Source: Roseiarcus sp963782255 (GTDB taxonomy: Bacteria; Pseudomonadota; Alphaproteobacteria; Rhizobiales; Beijerinckiaceae). Taken from it: 64,000 nucleotides of DNA. The stretch is taken from positions 5,084,001 through 5,148,000 of the forward strand of contig CAWAIS010000001.1 in NCBI GenBank assembly GCA_963782255.1. The letters are read 5' to 3'. A program made the position numbers and the translations under genes. Under the pieces are notes generated by a model. The model was not told where the DNA came from, did not search any database, and saw only the letters and a list, made by a program, of their open reading frames with translations. This document shows positions 52,682 to 61,653 of the stretch, one piece after another. Position 1 is the stretch's first letter; each line of letters opens with the position of its first letter.

Positions 52682-54682
52682 ATGTCTGCCGTCCCCAACC
52701 CCGAACCTACTCAAGCGCCCGCTCGCGCCGCGCTGTACTTCCGCGTCTCGACAGGACGGCAAGCCGAAGCGGACTTGTCGATCCCCGATCAGCGGCGGCA
52801 GGCGCTCGCCTATTGCGCCGCCCGCGGCTGGGATGTCACCATAGAATTCGTCGAGCCGGGCATGAGCGGCACGGACGACCGCCGCCCCGAATTGCAGCGC
52901 CTCCTCGACATGGCGATCGCCGGCGGCGCGCCGTTCGACGTCGTTCTCGTCCATTCCTTCAGCCGCTTTGCCAGGGATCATTTTGCGCTGGAGATGCATG
53001 TGCGCCGCCTGCGCAAAGCGGGCGTCCGTTTGGTGAGCATCACGCAGGATCTCGGCGAAGACCCGATGAGCGTGATGGTGCGGCAGGTCTTCGCGCTCTT
53101 CGACGAATACCAGTCGAAAGAGAACGCCAAGCACACGCTGCGCGCCATGCAGGAAAACGCGCGGCAAGGCTTCTGGAACGGCTCGAAAGCCCCATACGGC
53201 TACGCCGTCGTCGCGGCGGAGCAGCGCGGCGCGAAAACCAAGAAGCGCCTCGCCGTCGACCCGGTCGAGGCCGAAGTCGTACGGCTGATATTCAGGCTGT
53301 TTCGCGAGGGCGACGGCGCGTCCGGCCCGATGGGTGTCAAAACCCTAACGAGCTGGCTCAACGAGCATGGCTACCGCACACGCACCGGCGCGCGCTGGGG
53401 CATCGGCCCGATGCACGAGATACTGACGCGCTCTACCTACAAGGGCGCGCACCGCTTCAACCGCAAAGTCTGGAAGACCAAGCAGGCAAAGCCCGAAGCG
53501 GACCATGTGCCCGTCGCCGTCGAACCGATCATCGACGCCGCGACCTTCGATGCCGTGCAGGCGCAGCTCAAATCCAGAAACCCGAAAATCCTGCCGCCGC
53601 GCGTCGTCACCGGCCCCATTCTTCTTACCGGCATAGCCACCTGCGCCGGGTGCGGCGGCGCCATGACGCTGCGCACCGGCAAGACAGGACGCTATCGCTA
53701 CTACACCTGCTCGACCTGCGCCCGGCAGGGCAAAAGCGCGTGCAAGGGCCGCTCGATTCCGATGGACAAGCTCGACCGTCTGGTGACCGATCGGCTCGCC
53801 GATCGCCTGCTCACGCCTGAGCGCGTGGGCAATCTCCTCGCCTGCCTGATGGAGCGGCAGGCGGGCAAAGACGAGGATAACGCCACGCGCCTGACGGCGC
53901 TGCGCGCCAAAATCAGCGACGCCGAAAGCCGCCTCGGCAGGCTTTACGCTGCGATAGAAAGCGGCGTCGCCGACTTGAACGACCAGACGCTCAAAGACCG
54001 CGTCGGCGCCGTTAAAACCGAGCGCGACCTCGCGCAGATCGCCTATGACCGCGCCGTCGCCGAAACCAATCCGCGCGCCCGCATCACCGACGAGAAGATC
54101 GCGAAATTCGTCGAGACGATGCGCTCAAACGTCCTGACCGGCGACACGCCGTTCCGCCGCGCTTACATCCGTTCGGTCATCGACCAGGTCGAAGTCGACG
54201 ACGACGAAATCCGCATCTGGGGCCGCAAGAGCGTCCTTGAACGGCTCGTTGCCGCCAACGGCGGCGGTCCGGCCGGAGTGCCCAGTTTTGTTCGGAAGTG
54301 GCGCGCCCGACAGGATTCGAACCTGTGGCCTCTGCCTTCGGAGGCAAGTGAACGAGAGCGGCGGGCACCGCTGGTTCTTTTCAATCAAAGCGCTCGCGCT
54401 CCAAGAAAAGACTGGCTTTCGGTTCGAAAGAGAGCATGTGTGTGGACGTCCGTGAGCGCTGAGGCGCCGCGAACGAACCCTTCGCCCCGACGATCGCTCC
54501 GATCCGGGGCTCGCGTCAGTGGGGGGCCGGGATTGGCCGGCACTCGACACGCGAAGGGTCAAACATGTCTATCAAATTCAACGACACGCAACTTGTGCTG
54601 CTCAGCGCTGCGTCGCGGCGCGATGATCATTGCGTGGTTCCGCCAGCGGGTGCAAAGCGCGGCCAGGCCCAGAGGGCCGTAG
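52682..54682 (+). CDS. Large serine recombinase (integrase-type), 3' end crossing an attachment site
   Basis: About 540 residues are family-like. The N-terminal resolvase domain contains YFRVSTGRQAEADLSIPDQR with the catalytic Ser in RVS(T), and VHSFSRFARDHFAL. A recombinase domain follows (GSKAPYGYAVV), then a zinc ribbon CAGCGG...CSTCARQGKSACKG and a coiled coil (~400-470). After VPSFVRKW the frame enters the tRNA-Arg fragment (RARQDSNLWPLPSEA) and continues ~120 residues into outside DNA to the stop at 54682. The real C-terminus therefore depends on which DNA abuts the att site. The enzyme would integrate its element into tRNA-Arg(CCG). Confidence 0.9.
   Translation: MSAVPNPEPTQAPARAALYFRVSTGRQAEADLSIPDQRRQALAYCAARGWDVTIEFVEPGMSGTDDRRPELQRLLDMAIAGGAPFDVVLVHSFSRFARDHFALEMHVRRLRKAGVRLVSITQDLGEDPMSVMVRQVFALFDEYQSKENAKHTLRAMQENARQGFWNGSKAPYGYAVVAAEQRGAKTKKRLAVDPVEAEVVRLIFRLFREGDGASGPMGVKTLTSWLNEHGYRTRTGARWGIGPMHEILTRSTYKGAHRFNRKVWKTKQAKPEADHVPVAVEPIIDAATFDAVQAQLKSRNPKILPPRVVTGPILLTGIATCAGCGGAMTLRTGKTGRYRYYTCSTCARQGKSACKGRSIPMDKLDRLVTDRLADRLLTPERVGNLLACLMERQAGKDEDNATRLTALRAKISDAESRLGRLYAAIESGVADLNDQTLKDRVGAVKTERDLAQIAYDRAVAETNPRARITDEKIAKFVETMRSNVLTGDTPFRRAYIRSVIDQVEVDDDEIRIWGRKSVLERLVAANGGGPAGVPSFVRKWRARQDSNLWPLPSEASERERRAPLVLFNQSARAPRKDWLSVRKRACVWTSVSAEAPRTNPSPRRSLRSGARVSGGPGLAGTRHAKGQTCLSNSTTRNLCCSALRRGAMIIAWFRQRVQSAARPRGP
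54299..54343 (-). other. Attachment site: 3' part of tRNA-Arg(CCG)
   Basis: On the minus strand: CTCCGAA (anticodon loop, CCG), GGCAG, variable region, T-arm ACAGGTTCGAATCCTGT and acceptor CGGGCGCGCCA. The 5' half of the tRNA is missing, so this is an integration scar, not a gene. It lies inside the 3' end of the serine recombinase frame. Marks the right end of the element. Confidence 0.85.
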
Positions 54683-55270
54683 CCAAGCTTCTCGAAGCCG
54701 GGCTCTTGAAGGAGATAAGGGCAAAGACGGGAGCGCCGATCTGGCGGCGCGACGAGGAGACCGGGCAGACCTATGCGCTCAAGCTGACCGCCGCCGGCGC
54801 GAAAGCGATCGCGGTTGACGAGGCGACGGCCTCTGAAAGCATGGGGGAACAGCGCGCGAACCATCCAATCTCCGTCAATCCGAAGCCCGAGCCCGTTTCC
54901 GACCCAGCAGGCATAGACAGGCCAAGCAGCAACGTCGCCTCGACACCAACGTCTCCGCGCGGCGGAACCAAGATCGCGCAGGTCATCGTACTCCTGCAGC
55001 GTGGCGATGGCGCGACGCTCGCCGAACTTGTCGCCGCCACAGGCTTGGCTGCCGCACACGACCCGGGCCGCGCTCACCGGTCTGCGCAAGCGCGGCTACG
55101 CCGTCGGGATTGATCGGGCCGACAAGGCGCGAGGATCAGTCTATCGGATCGACCCGACGGAGATGGGCGACGATAGCGTCGCGCCGTACGTTGAGGCGGC
55201 GCCGACCTGCGAAGCGCCGCCGGATCGGCCCGAGCGGGCCGCGAGCCTGCGAACTCGTCGGGCGGCGTGA
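54565..55270 (+). pseudogene. DUF3489-domain gene with one-base frameshift
   Basis: Starts MSIKFNDTQLVLLSAASRRD at 54565. Residues ~125-155 show the DUF3489 block KIAQVIVLLQRGDGATLAELVAATG. At 55045-55046 an extra T shifts the frame: the family continuation WLPHTTRAALTGLRKRGYAV and GSVYRIDPTE is in the next frame, ending at 55270. DUF3489 proteins are encoded upstream of DUF2924 and recombinase genes in a conserved cassette, as here. The stop overlaps the DUF2924 start. Confidence 0.8.
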
Positions 55271-55518
55271 TGGCGGAGCGCCGAAAAGCGAGCGGCCCTG
55301 GCGGGGCATTGGTCCCGCCAGGGCCGTCGGCGTCAGAGCGCGAAACGATCGATGCCTTGGTCGCGAACCTTTCCGGCCTCAACGTGGATCAGCTCCGCCT
55401 CCAGTGGCGTAACCATCTGGGCGGGATCGCTCCCGCCCATCTCCCGGGATGGCTGCTCATGCGCGTACTCGCCTATCGGATCCAAGCCGCGGCATTCGGA
55501 GATCTCGATCGGGCGTTC
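55146..55518. repeat. Direct repeat R1, copy A
   Basis: Contains the DUF3489 3' end and the DUF2924 5' half; recurs at 60796-61165 in the same orientation with a few substitutions and small indels. The boundary at the right is GATCTCGATCGGGCGTTC, after which the copies differ. Confidence 0.85.
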
Positions 55519-56073
55519 TTGCGGCGTCTGCGCGAACACAGGGACGAAGCCTTCGAGTTGGGGGACGCTCGTCCCTTTGCAACCCGCGGACCGACGACAC
55601 GCGAGGGCGTCGGGCTCAAATCCGGAGCTCTGCTGGTCCGCGAATGGAACGGCCGTCTCGAGCAGGTCATGATCCTCGACGACGGGTGCGCCTGGAACGG
55701 CTGCGTTTACCGCAGCCTTTCGCAGGTCGCCAAGGCGATCACCGGCACGAATTGGAACGGACACCGCTTCTTCGGGTTGAAGGCGGTCAGGACCGGCGCC
55801 TCCAACAGAAAAAGAAACGTCACCCCAAGACCGGACTCATTGCTCGATATTGGCGTGTCGCCAACCCTCGCCGGGTTCGCCCCCGCAATGCCCGGTCGTT
55901 CGCCGCCTCTCGCAACCAAGGAGTCCAATTCGGCATCTCCGAACAAATCGGCTTGGCGACGCAGCTGCGAGGGCGGGCCAACGGTCCGTCAGATCGGCTC
56001 GCGCAAGGACCCGCGTTCCGACCCCAGGGAGTTCCCGCGAGAAGCTCAAGCCGTCCAGGAGGTCGGACGATGA
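55270..56073 (+). CDS. DUF2924-domain protein
   Basis: A 267-residue protein from ATG 55270 (an in-frame GTG precedes it). The family core is residues ~25-180: LPGWLLMRVLAYRIQAAAFG, GALLVREWNGRLEQVMILDD, AKAITGTNWNGHRFFGL. DUF2924 proteins have no known activity but are consistently encoded between DUF3489 and a serine recombinase. The last ~85 residues are not family-like. Just before its stop, ATGAAACGGGTC (56070) is the expected recombinase start, but homology ends at 56081 with repeat R2. Confidence 0.8.
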   Translation: MAERRKASGPGGALVPPGPSASERETIDALVANLSGLNVDQLRLQWRNHLGGIAPAHLPGWLLMRVLAYRIQAAAFGDLDRAFLRRLREHRDEAFELGDARPFATRGPTTREGVGLKSGALLVREWNGRLEQVMILDDGCAWNGCVYRSLSQVAKAITGTNWNGHRFFGLKAVRTGASNRKRNVTPRPDSLLDIGVSPTLAGFAPAMPGRSPPLATKESNSASPNKSAWRRSCEGGPTVRQIGSRKDPRSDPREFPREAQAVQEVGR

Positions 56074-56080
56074 AACGGGT

Positions 56081-56257
56081 CTTCGGCCTCTCCATCTCGT
56101 AGTCCGGGAAACGGAATTTTGCGGGCTGAGACTGGCGGGCGAATTCAGGCGCAGAACGCGTGAGAACGGCGGGAATTCGGTTCGCAGACCGCGACACTCC
56201 TCGCTAACCGACCGAAATTGCGAGGGTTTCTGCCGACCCGGAAACCGCGGCGGTTTG
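56081..56257. repeat. Direct repeat R2, copy A
   Basis: 177 bp, repeated at 63150-63326 with two or three substitutions. It starts four codons inside the recombinase reading frame, so it replaces the rest of that gene. No coding frame is convincing within it. Confidence 0.85.
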
Positions 56258-56442
56258 GCAGTGCAGTGCAGGCACCCGCGCGCTTGACGGCGGCGCCGCT
56301 TCCGGTTCTGCGAGGCTTAATACTTCCGAAGGCGCCGCTGGATTTGGAAGCTAGACCGGCGCCGCTGCACTTGCTCTGCGCAGCGCCAGCAACTCGAAGG
56401 TCTCGCCGGTCTCGACAAGAACCGCTGGGTGGAGGATCCGGA
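56258..56442. other. Gene-free stretch
   Basis: Short region between R2 and the stop of the Sel1-repeat gene. No gene or clear terminator seen. Confidence 0.35.
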
Positions 56443-57384
56443 TCAGCGTGTGGAGAAGTAACTCCAGGCGCTTGGAACATAGTCGGGGACGGACGCTGCG
56501 ACGGTATAGATGCGCCAGGCGTAGTCAGTGGGAACCCGTGGCAGCGACACGAGCACTGCCGACTGTTTTGAAAAGCTGGTGAAGACGCGATGGGCGCCGG
56601 CCGTATCTAGTGCAAAAACCTGCACGAAAAAGGCGACTGGCACGGCTTGCGCCGGCGCAGCCCAAGATAGCTCGACCTGGACGCTCTCGCCTGTCCCCGA
56701 TACCGAAGTGACGGATGGTCCGGTTGGGACTGCCGGGGATAACGTCGGCTTTGCGGCATGAGGCGAGACGTTAGTTTGCCGCCTCTCCTCGCGCAGCGAC
56801 GCAAGCTTGCGAGCCGCGGCGGACAGCCCGTGAGCGGCGGCGGCAGCGTACCAGCTTGCCGCCATATCGAGATTGCGCGGCACGCCTTCCCCAGCCTGAT
56901 AGAGCTGCGCCAAGTCATATTCAGCCCGCGCATAGCCATGCGCAGCCGCGCGCGCATACCACAAGGCGGCCTCAGTCGGGTTGCGCATCGTGCCAGTGCC
57001 GCTATCGCACATAACTGCGATGTTAAACTCGGCGAGAACGTGTCCCGCTTCTGCGGCCCGACGGTACCAACCGTAGGCTGCTGCCGCGTCTTGCTCAACT
57101 CCCTCCCCAAGGTCGTAGAGCAGCCCGAGCCCGAAGGCGGCGCGGGCGTCACCCTGCTCGGCGCGTGGCCGCCATATCCGCAAGGCGTCAATGAAGCGAC
57201 CGGCAGCGTAGGCGGACTGACCAGGATCGCTGCTGTCGGTCTCCTCCTTTGCGTACTGCGAAACCCCAAGAGCGCATGCGGGGCCGAAAGTGAGCAGACT
57301 GATCAGAGTGATCAGCGCAGCGGGCCGGCCTAGCGACGGCTCGGCCCGACGCACCCTCGGATCAACGCCAAGTGATCTCCACAC
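56443..57384 (-). CDS. Sel1-repeat exported protein
   Basis: A 313-residue protein from GTG 57384, overlapping the OmpA-like gene end by 23 bp. A hydrophobic stretch (AALITLISLLTFGPACALGV, ~22-41) is a probable signal peptide. At least four Sel1 repeats lie at ~60-200 (ARAAFGLGLLYDLGEGVEQD; AEFNIAVMCDSGTGTMRN; AEYDLAQLYQAGEGVPRN). The C-terminal ~100 residues are beta-type and resemble a fibronectin-like fold. Sel1 repeats are protein-binding scaffolds; with the two upstream genes it forms a periplasm/envelope gene cluster. Confidence 0.8.
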   Translation of the reverse strand: MWRSLGVDPRVRRAEPSLGRPAALITLISLLTFGPACALGVSQYAKEETDSSDPGQSAYAAGRFIDALRIWRPRAEQGDARAAFGLGLLYDLGEGVEQDAAAAYGWYRRAAEAGHVLAEFNIAVMCDSGTGTMRNPTEAALWYARAAAHGYARAEYDLAQLYQAGEGVPRNLDMAASWYAAAAAHGLSAAARKLASLREERRQTNVSPHAAKPTLSPAVPTGPSVTSVSGTGESVQVELSWAAPAQAVPVAFFVQVFALDTAGAHRVFTSFSKQSAVLVSLPRVPTDYAWRIYTVAASVPDYVPSAWSYFSTR

Positions 57385-57793
57385 GCCTGTTGCGCTCCTC
57401 GGACGTACCTGCTGGGGTTGGGACCACCAGATCAGTCTGGCCCTTGGCCATCACCTGAAACCGCTCGACGGGGATTCCGCGTGACACGAGGCCCTGAAGC
57501 ACATTGTTGGCGCGCAGTTCGGACAGCCGCAGATTGGCGGCTGCGGAGCCGGTCGTATCGGCGCTGCCCGTCACAATCATCACGATTGGGTTGCCTGCTC
57601 GATAGAGACGGGAAGCTTGGTCGAGCAGGGGCACGTCCTGCGGCCGGATCGTCGCACTCCCAGGGTCAAAGTGAAGCACGAGCGAGCTCGGGGCACTTGG
57701 GGCCGGATTGGTTGCCGAAGCGTCCTCTGCTTCAGCCGCAGACACACCCGTCAAAAGCGCCACGCAGATCAGGATTTGACTTGGGCAACGCAC
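57362..57793 (-). CDS. OmpA-family peptidoglycan-binding protein
   Basis: A 143-residue protein; GTG 57793 has GAGGAGG at 5-bp spacing, better than the upstream starts. Signal peptide (CPSQILICVALLTGVSAAEA). OmpA C-terminal-type domain from ~45: LVLHFDPGSATIRPQDVPLL, VTGSADTTGSAAANLRLSELRA and the end EERNRRVEITWR with the peptidoglycan-contacting Asp and Arg. Likely anchors the cluster to the cell wall. Confidence 0.85.
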   Translation of the reverse strand: MRCPSQILICVALLTGVSAAEAEDASATNPAPSAPSSLVLHFDPGSATIRPQDVPLLDQASRLYRAGNPIVMIVTGSADTTGSAAANLRLSELRANNVLQGLVSRGIPVERFQVMAKGQTDLVVPTPAGTSEERNRRVEITWR

Positions 57794-58012
57794 GGTTACC
57801 TCCTCGTGGTAGAGCTTACGAGACAGTATCAACATGTCTGTTTCAACATGTGTTCAGAGCCGCCTGTTCCAATTGGCCGTTCGCCAATGTACAACTGGCG
57901 GGTTGCGCTAGTGTATTTAGTGTTTGCGCGAAATCAAGGGAGCAGGTCGCGTCTGGCCCGTTACAGCATCCCCAAATCCAAATGCACCCCTCCTAAGGAA
58001 GGGCGGCGCGCT

Positions 58013-59830
58013 TCACGGGATCGCAATCTCGATAGTCCCAGGCTCGGGAATGCTTCCGCGCTTCCGGAGCACCACCGGATCCACGGCGCCGAGCAGAGGC
58101 GCAAGCAAATGGCTTACTTCGGCGGCTGCATTGCGGTCCGACTGGAAATAGTAGCCGATGCTCGGCCCTGGTCGTTGGGCATCGAAGGGGATGAGATCAG
58201 CAACCTCCAACCCGGCGGCTACCAACGCTTGTTGTATATCCGCCGAGCGGGCGCGGCCAACCTCGTCGCGGGCCACATTCAGGACCACACGGACCGGTGC
58301 AAGTGTCGGGAGACCCGGGCCGGCCAGTGCAGCGCGACCTTCAGGCGCGGTCAGCGCCGCCTTAGCTAGTATCGCCGGCAGCGCTGCATCAACGGGTTGA
58401 TCCGAGGGCGCACTCGGAGGGGCTAGCGTACCGGCATTTGAGGACGAGACCGCTCGATCTCCATTGCCAGCTTCACCGTGTGGCTCTGCCGAAAGTGCAG
58501 CGGGAGGCGCGGCTTCGGCGGATATCGCCGGCAGCGCTGCATCAACGGATTGATCAGGGGTAGCGCCCGGAGGGGCCCGCGCACCGGCATTCGGAAGCAC
58601 GGCCGCCCGATCTCCATCGCCTGCCGCATCCTGTTGCTCTGCCGAAAATGCTGAGCCCGAGGAGCCCGGTATGGACCGAAACGATCTCAGGTTTGACGCC
58701 GTGAGAAGTTCCGGCCTCCCAATAGCCGAATCGGCAAGACGATAGGCCTCCTCCAGACGACGCGCCTCTTCGACGTGGCCGGCAGCCGCGGCCGCGCTCG
58801 CCCTCTCGGCAAGGCGCTTCGGCAAGGCGATGATTAATTTGAGCCCCCCGGGAGACGCGCTGGCTTCGAGCTTCGCGAAGCGCTCGAACAGGGTGGGCAT
58901 CAATTCAACCGGATCACTCACAGTAGCGTCCACCACCTCGTCTATCAACCGATCGACTCTTCCGCCCACTACGTCGCTTAATTCCGCTGAGCCGCAGAGG
59001 TCTGTGGCCCCGTCGGGCCGGTCACAATTACTGGCGCAGCTCGGCCCTAGGCAAACGGACGAGGCAACCGGGCCGTCGCTGAAGTCGGCGAAAGCGATAT
59101 AGCCGATCGCGGCGAGGCAGCTCATCGCAATGACCGCTATTGCCACGTAAGCCACGGCACGCGCAATTCCGTGATGCCGCGGCGAAGCTGCGATCAGGTG
59201 GGCGTTCCGAACGTGCGCCAGACCAGCTGCTGCGCGACCATGGGCAGGCTTTCGCAGACCTGAGAGTCCTCCGCTAGCTTTCCCCCGGCGCAAAGTTTGG
59301 AACACCTCGAATCGTGGTCGACAGAGCCTATTTCGAAGCCTCTCAAATTCCGGTTCAGCAAGCGTATCAAGTAGGGTCGGTCGGGCGACAAATACGATCT
59401 GCAAGATAGGCGCCTCCGGCGCCAGCAATTCAGTCATCTGCATCAGATAGTGGAGCGTCCTATGCGGAAGCGTGTGCGCGTCGTCAATTGCAAGGATCAC
59501 AGTCGGCCTTGGATCCGCGAGCAACAACAGCTGCGCCATCGCTTCTGGGGCCATCTCACGGCCCCCCGCGATCTCAATAGCGGTGCCGATCATCTCCTGC
59601 AGTTCAGGTGGCTCAGGCAGCGGTGGTCCAATGTGTAGCGCCCGCCCTGAGGCGCTGGCGCACGCAGCTAACGCTGCTTCGGGCACTCGCATTGAATCTT
59701 GGCCACGGCCAGTGACGAGAATCGCCCGCTGTCCCGCACGCAAAGCGTCAATAATGAACTCAACAACTTGGACCTCAGCGAGGCGAGCGATTGGGCCTTG
59801 CTCTGATGGTTTATCTGTGCGATCACTCAT
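58013..59830 (-). CDS. Membrane protein with degenerate AAA domain
   Basis: A 605-residue protein. The first ~180 residues look like an ExeA/AAA-type ATPase: Walker B VILAIDDAHTLPHRTL and VFVARPTLLDTL, but the Walker A position (VTGRGQDSM) lacks the GK[S/T], so ATP hydrolysis is doubtful. A transmembrane helix lies near 228-250 (AVAYVAIAVIAMSCLAAIGY). A periplasmic part contains two ~51-residue tandem repeats (DAALPAI...) and a C-terminal LytR-C-like domain (VVLNVARDEVGRARSADIQQ). The architecture matches bacterial secretion or envelope ATPase-like proteins with SPOR-like ends. Confidence 0.75.
   Translation of the reverse strand: MSDRTDKPSEQGPIARLAEVQVVEFIIDALRAGQRAILVTGRGQDSMRVPEAALAACASASGRALHIGPPLPEPPELQEMIGTAIEIAGGREMAPEAMAQLLLLADPRPTVILAIDDAHTLPHRTLHYLMQMTELLAPEAPILQIVFVARPTLLDTLAEPEFERLRNRLCRPRFEVFQTLRRGKASGGLSGLRKPAHGRAAAGLAHVRNAHLIAASPRHHGIARAVAYVAIAVIAMSCLAAIGYIAFADFSDGPVASSVCLGPSCASNCDRPDGATDLCGSAELSDVVGGRVDRLIDEVVDATVSDPVELMPTLFERFAKLEASASPGGLKLIIALPKRLAERASAAAAAGHVEEARRLEEAYRLADSAIGRPELLTASNLRSFRSIPGSSGSAFSAEQQDAAGDGDRAAVLPNAGARAPPGATPDQSVDAALPAISAEAAPPAALSAEPHGEAGNGDRAVSSSNAGTLAPPSAPSDQPVDAALPAILAKAALTAPEGRAALAGPGLPTLAPVRVVLNVARDEVGRARSADIQQALVAAGLEVADLIPFDAQRPGPSIGYYFQSDRNAAAEVSHLLAPLLGAVDPVVLRKRGSIPEPGTIEIAIP
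58370..58675 (-). repeat. Two-copy 153-bp tandem repeat within the coding region
   Basis: Period 153 bp (51 codons): TATCGCCGGCAGCGCTGCAT at 58370 and again at 58523. The repeats encode Pro/Ala-rich periplasmic linker and differ at many codon positions, so the duplication is not very recent. Confidence 0.75.
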
Positions 59831-60098
59831 GTCGCAGCGCTCACGCCCCTAAATACCCATACTGAAAATTCCAGAAGAATGAAAGGTGGACTTGCTCGCG
59901 CCGTAGGTTTTGGACCGGGTAGCCGACACGAAGCTTCGAGTAAATTAGTCCGGTCGAACAGGTCACCGAACGGGCTTCCGGGCGTGTCTCTTTTGGACGG
60001 TGAAAGCCTATTTCGCGCTGGCAGTGGGATGACCGCTGTGGCGCGGACTCCGGTCCTTCCCGAGGCGATCTCCGTAGGGGCGCTCTCCGCCCAACTGA
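59831..60098. other. Gene-free stretch before the recombinase fragment
   Basis: About 270 bp upstream of the ATPase-like gene start and before recombinase homology begins. Probably holds the promoter of the minus-strand cluster; no other structure seen. Confidence 0.35.
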
Positions 60099-60795
60099 GA
60101 CTTCGCCAAGCTGGTCGAGCTGTTCGACGCCCACGACGTCTCCTTCATGTCGGTGACCCAGGCCTTCAACACGACCACCAGCATGGGGCGGCTGACCCTC
60201 AATATGCTCTTGTCCTTCGCCCAGTTCGAGCGCGAGATCACCGGCGAGCGAATACGGGACAAGGTCGCCGCGTCGAAACGGAAAGGCATCTGGATGGGCG
60301 GAGCGGTCCCGCTCGGCTATCGGGTCGAAAACCGCGCGCTCCATGTCGTCGGAGACGAGGCGGATTTCGTCCGCAGTCTTTTTCGTCGATATCTCGAAGT
60401 CGGCAGCGTGGTGAGGCTGAAGACCGCACTCGACGCCGAGAACATTCGGTCGCCAGTCCGCATCAGCGGGACTGGCAAAAGGACCGGCGGCGTCCCGATC
60501 TCGCGAGGCCACTTATACTGGATCCTGTCGAACCCGATCTATGTCGGACGGCTGCGCCACAAAGGGCAGATCCACGACGGCCTTCATCCGGCGATCATCG
60601 ACCTGGAGACCTGGGACCGGGTCCAGCAAAAGCTCGAGAGCCAGACGCGGGCAAGGCGGATTTCCCAGCCGGATGACCATTCCTTCCTCACGGGCAAGCT
60701 CTATGACGATCGCGGGAACAGGATGAGCTCAAGCCATGCGTCCAAGGGCGTCCGCGTTCCCGCCTCAGAGATCGAGGACCGGGTTGCGCGCGCGG
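60099..60795 (+). pseudogene. Serine recombinase fragment
   Basis: Recombinase homology begins with DFAKLVELFDAHDVSFMSVT and continues through SMGRLTLNMLLSFAQFEREI, ERIRDKVAASKRKGIWMGG, the recombinase domain and GHLYWILSNPIYVGRLRHKG, ending near YDDRGNRMSSSHASKGVRVP. Both the catalytic N-terminal domain with the active serine and the C-terminal zinc/coiled-coil end are missing. It joins repeat R1' at 60796. It is the missing middle of the recombinase whose start codon survives at 56070. Confidence 0.8.
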
Positions 60796-61165
60796 ATCGA
60801 CCCGACGGAGATGGGCGACGATAGCGTCGCGCCGCAGGTTGAGGCGGCGCCGACTGCGAAGCGCCGCCGGATCGGCCCGAGCGGGCCGCGAGCCTGCGAA
60901 CTCGTCGGGCGGCGTGATGGCGGAGCGCCGAAAAGCGAGCGGCCCTGGCGGGGCATTGGTCCCGCCAGGGCCGTCGGCGTCAGAGCGCGAAACGATCGAT
61001 GCCTTGGTCGCGAACCTTTCCGGCCTCAACGTGGATCAGCTCCGCCTCCAGTGGCGTAACTATCTGGGCGGGATCGCTCCCGCCCATCTCCCGGGATGGC
61101 TGCTCATGCGCGTACTCGCCTATCGGATCCAAGCCGCTGCATTCGGAGATCTCGATCGGGCGTTC
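60796..61165. repeat. Direct repeat R1, copy B
   Basis: Copy of 55146-55518 carrying the DUF3489 tail and DUF2924 start (ATG 60917). The DUF2924 frame breaks off at 61165. Confidence 0.85.
60917..61165 (+). pseudogene. DUF2924 gene fragment
   Basis: The first ~83 codons of DUF2924, nearly identical to 55270-55518 (WRNYLGGIAPAHLPGWLLMR, HLGG changed to YLGG). It is fused at 61165 to the inside of an unrelated minus-strand gene, so it is a dead end. Confidence 0.8.
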
Positions 61166-61534
61166 CGCGAGGCCCATCGGGGGAGCCGGGATGTAGTAGT
61201 ACTTGAACGCCTTCAGCGTCCATGTCGTTGGCTTCTCTTTGGCCAGAACCGCGTTCGCCGCCGCAAACACTTTGTCGAGGTCGTCCGTGCGGACGAACTG
61301 CTGTAAGATAGAGACATGCGGGTGGTGCGTCTCATCTAGGGAAAAGCCTTTTGGAAAAGACTTGAGCAGACGCGCGTTGGCGGCCATCGCATGCTCAACC
61401 ATCGTCGCGTCGGGTTCGAGCGCGATGTCGATCGCCGTCACCGGGTTTTCTTGTGCAGCTGCTCCTTGGACAAACGCCATCGCTAGTCCCAGCCCTAAAC
61501 CAACGCCCGCGAATACTCCCAAATGCTCAAGCAT
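61166..61534 (-). pseudogene. 2H-phosphoesterase-like exported protein, 3' truncated
   Basis: Begins at ATG 61534 with a signal-peptide-like stretch (VFAGVGLGLGLAMAFVQGAA). The sequence THHPHVSILQQFV carries one H-x-S/T half-motif of the 2H (2'-5' RNA ligase-like) phosphoesterase family, and the fold-like segment continues to YYIPAPPMGLA. At 61165 it runs into repeat R1', and the second catalytic H-x-T motif is missing. Non-functional unless rescued. Confidence 0.7.
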
Positions 61535-61653
61535 GTGTGACCCTTCCTATTAGCGCGTTGATCTCCGGCCAGGCAGCGCTACCCGGCCTCTGGACTTGGT
61601 GACAAGCAGCTATTCGCGCAGAGTGAGAACCATCTCTGTGCTCGGAGGCATCA

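Noticed and set aside
54299..54343. A functional tRNA-Arg gene
   Set aside because: The 5' half is missing and the fragment lies inside a recombinase reading frame.
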